A DNA stretch of 8,053 bases from Deltaproteobacteria bacterium (GTDB lineage Bacteria; Desulfobacterota; DSM-4660; Desulfatiglandales; HGW-15). The number at the start of each line of letters is the position of its first letter. The stretch's first letter is position 1. Positions 7,143 to 8,053 of the stretch are shown piece by piece. Both the position numbers and the translations under genes were made by a program. The notes beneath the pieces were generated by a model. That model was not told the DNA's origin and made no database searches. It saw only the letters and a program-made list of their open reading frames with translations. The stretch is taken from positions 1 through 8,053 of the forward strand of contig JAFGPH010000406.1 of NCBI GenBank assembly GCA_016926135.1, given 5' to 3'.

Positions 7143-7148
7143 AACCTG

Positions 7149-8053
7149 ATGTCATATGTAACAGAAAAGGATTTTTCATTCGTATCCTCTGCGGCACCTC
7201 TGGATTCCGACACGTTCGGTGTCGTGAGGTTCAAGGGAACCGAGGGGTTCTCCCTGTGTTACGAATTCGAGGTTGACCTGGTCTCCACGGAGGCGGAGAT
7301 CGACATTGACCAGGTGCTGAAAAACCCGGCCACCTTTACCATCCTCCGGAAAGAGGGGGACATTCCTTTTCAGGGAATTCTGGCGGAGTTTGAGCAACTG
7401 CACCAGGTGGACGAGTACGTGTTTTACCGGGCGGTGCTGGTGCCCAAGCTCTGGTGGCTGTCACTGACCCACCACAACCAGGTGTTCCTGGACAAGAAAA
7501 TCCCGGATATCCTTCAGGAGGTGCTGAAGGATGGGGGTCTGACGACCCTGGACTTTGATCTGAGGCTCCAGGGCGATTACCCCAAGTGGGAGTACATCTG
7601 CCAGTACCGGGAAAGTCACCTGGAGTTCGTCTCCCGGTGGATGGAACGGGAGGGAATGTACTACTACTTTGAGCAGGAGGATAATGGGGAAAAGGTCATT
7701 ATCACCGACACGAGGACGGTCCATCAGCAGATGCCCCAGGGGAAAACCATGTACTACTCTCCCCCCTCCGGGGTGGATGAGCTTCATCGCGAGGAAGTGA
7801 TCAAGAGCTTTGTGTGCCGGCAGAGGATGCTGCCCAAAACTCTGAAACTGAAGGACTACAACTACCGGGCCCCTTCCCTGGATGTGTCGGGCAGTGCAGA
7901 GGTCAAGAGCGAAGGACGGGGCGAGGTGTACATCTACGGAGAGTTCTTCAAGACGCCGGAGGAGGGAAATGCGCTGGCCAGGATCCGGGCAGAGGAACTG
8001 CTGTGTCAGGAAAAGCGGTTTTACGGGGAGAGCACGATCCCCTATCTGAGGCC
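7149..8053 (+). CDS. vgrG: Type VI secretion system spike protein VgrG, N-terminal part (3' end outside window)
   Basis: The frame from ATG 7149 stays open to the window end, giving 301 residues of a protein that usually has 600 or more. VgrG trimers cap the Hcp tube of the type VI secretion system and are fired with it, carrying effectors into target cells. The visible part matches the gp27-like base (VI_Rhs_Vgr/phage GPD fold): an N-terminal beta-rich domain, then the family hallmark YRESHLEFVSRWMEREG (about 153-169) followed by MYYYFEQ. The segment SGSAEVKSEGRGEVYIYGE (about 247-265) corresponds to the conserved region before the gp5-like OB-fold and needle, which lie beyond the window along with any C-terminal effector extension. 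There is no signal peptide, as expected. The start is set by AAGGAGGG. No other type VI gene is in view, so it may be an orphan vgrG with downstream effector genes or the edge of a larger cluster. Confidence 0.93.
   Translation, partial: MSYVTEKDFSFVSSAAPLDSDTFGVVRFKGTEGFSLCYEFEVDLVSTEAEIDIDQVLKNPATFTILRKEGDIPFQGILAEFEQLHQVDEYVFYRAVLVPKLWWLSLTHHNQVFLDKKIPDILQEVLKDGGLTTLDFDLRLQGDYPKWEYICQYRESHLEFVSRWMEREGMYYYFEQEDNGEKVIITDTRTVHQQMPQGKTMYYSPPSGVDELHREEVIKSFVCRQRMLPKTLKLKDYNYRAPSLDVSGSAEVKSEGRGEVYIYGEFFKTPEEGNALARIRAEELLCQEKRFYGESTIPYLR

Noticed and set aside
1..8053. CRISPR array, tRNA, rRNA or prophage attachment site
   Set aside because: I found no regularly spaced direct repeats, no cloverleaf-like segment and no rRNA sequence. 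The VgrG resembles phage tail proteins only through the known type VI relationship.

Overview
The window looks like a chromosomal segment from a GC-rich Gram-negative bacterium with a lipopolysaccharide outer membrane. A Desulfobacterota (deltaproteobacterial) type genome is my best guess. The pointers are a sugar-nucleotide Gfo/Idh/MocA dehydrogenase directly before lpxB, an NtrC-family sigma-54 activator, a large multidomain hybrid sensor kinase and a type VI secretion VgrG. The taxonomic call is inference; no rRNA or marker gene settles it.

Left part (1-3456), housekeeping. The 3' end of a Gfo/Idh/MocA oxidoreductase overlaps the start of lpxB (lipid-A-disaccharide synthase), both on the plus strand, as in a lipid A operon. 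After 70 bases follows a complete NtrC/NtrX-like response regulator (REC, AAA+, Fis HTH). Its last 38 bases overlap, tail to tail, the 3' end of engB (ribosome-assembly GTPase) on the minus strand.

Middle (3457-6230), signalling. A short interval of about 150-230 bases holds at most a 27-codon micro-ORF that starts on the stop of the next gene (TGATG). Then comes one long minus-strand gene for a soluble hybrid histidine kinase, with domain order FHA, GAF, coiled coil, PAS, HisKA, HATPase, REC. A strong GGAGG site fixes its start at 6230.

Right part (6231-8053), accessory. An AT-richer, gene-poor stretch carries a decayed IS200-type tnpA on the minus strand (6579-6877) and a perfect 7-bp palindrome (6944-6960) that probably belongs to the left end of that element. 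A leader with two further inverted repeats leads into vgrG, the type VI secretion spike, which has a textbook ribosome binding site and runs off the window end.

How the genes may work together: the left genes serve envelope and ribosome biogenesis. The FHA-bearing hybrid kinase and vgrG point away from each other across the IS remnant. An FHA domain next to a type VI gene invites the idea of phosphothreonine-linked control of secretion, but the sequence shows only proximity. No clearly novel system is visible. The most unusual items are the FHA-hybrid kinase, its position beside vgrG, the structured vgrG leader and the coupled micro-ORF.
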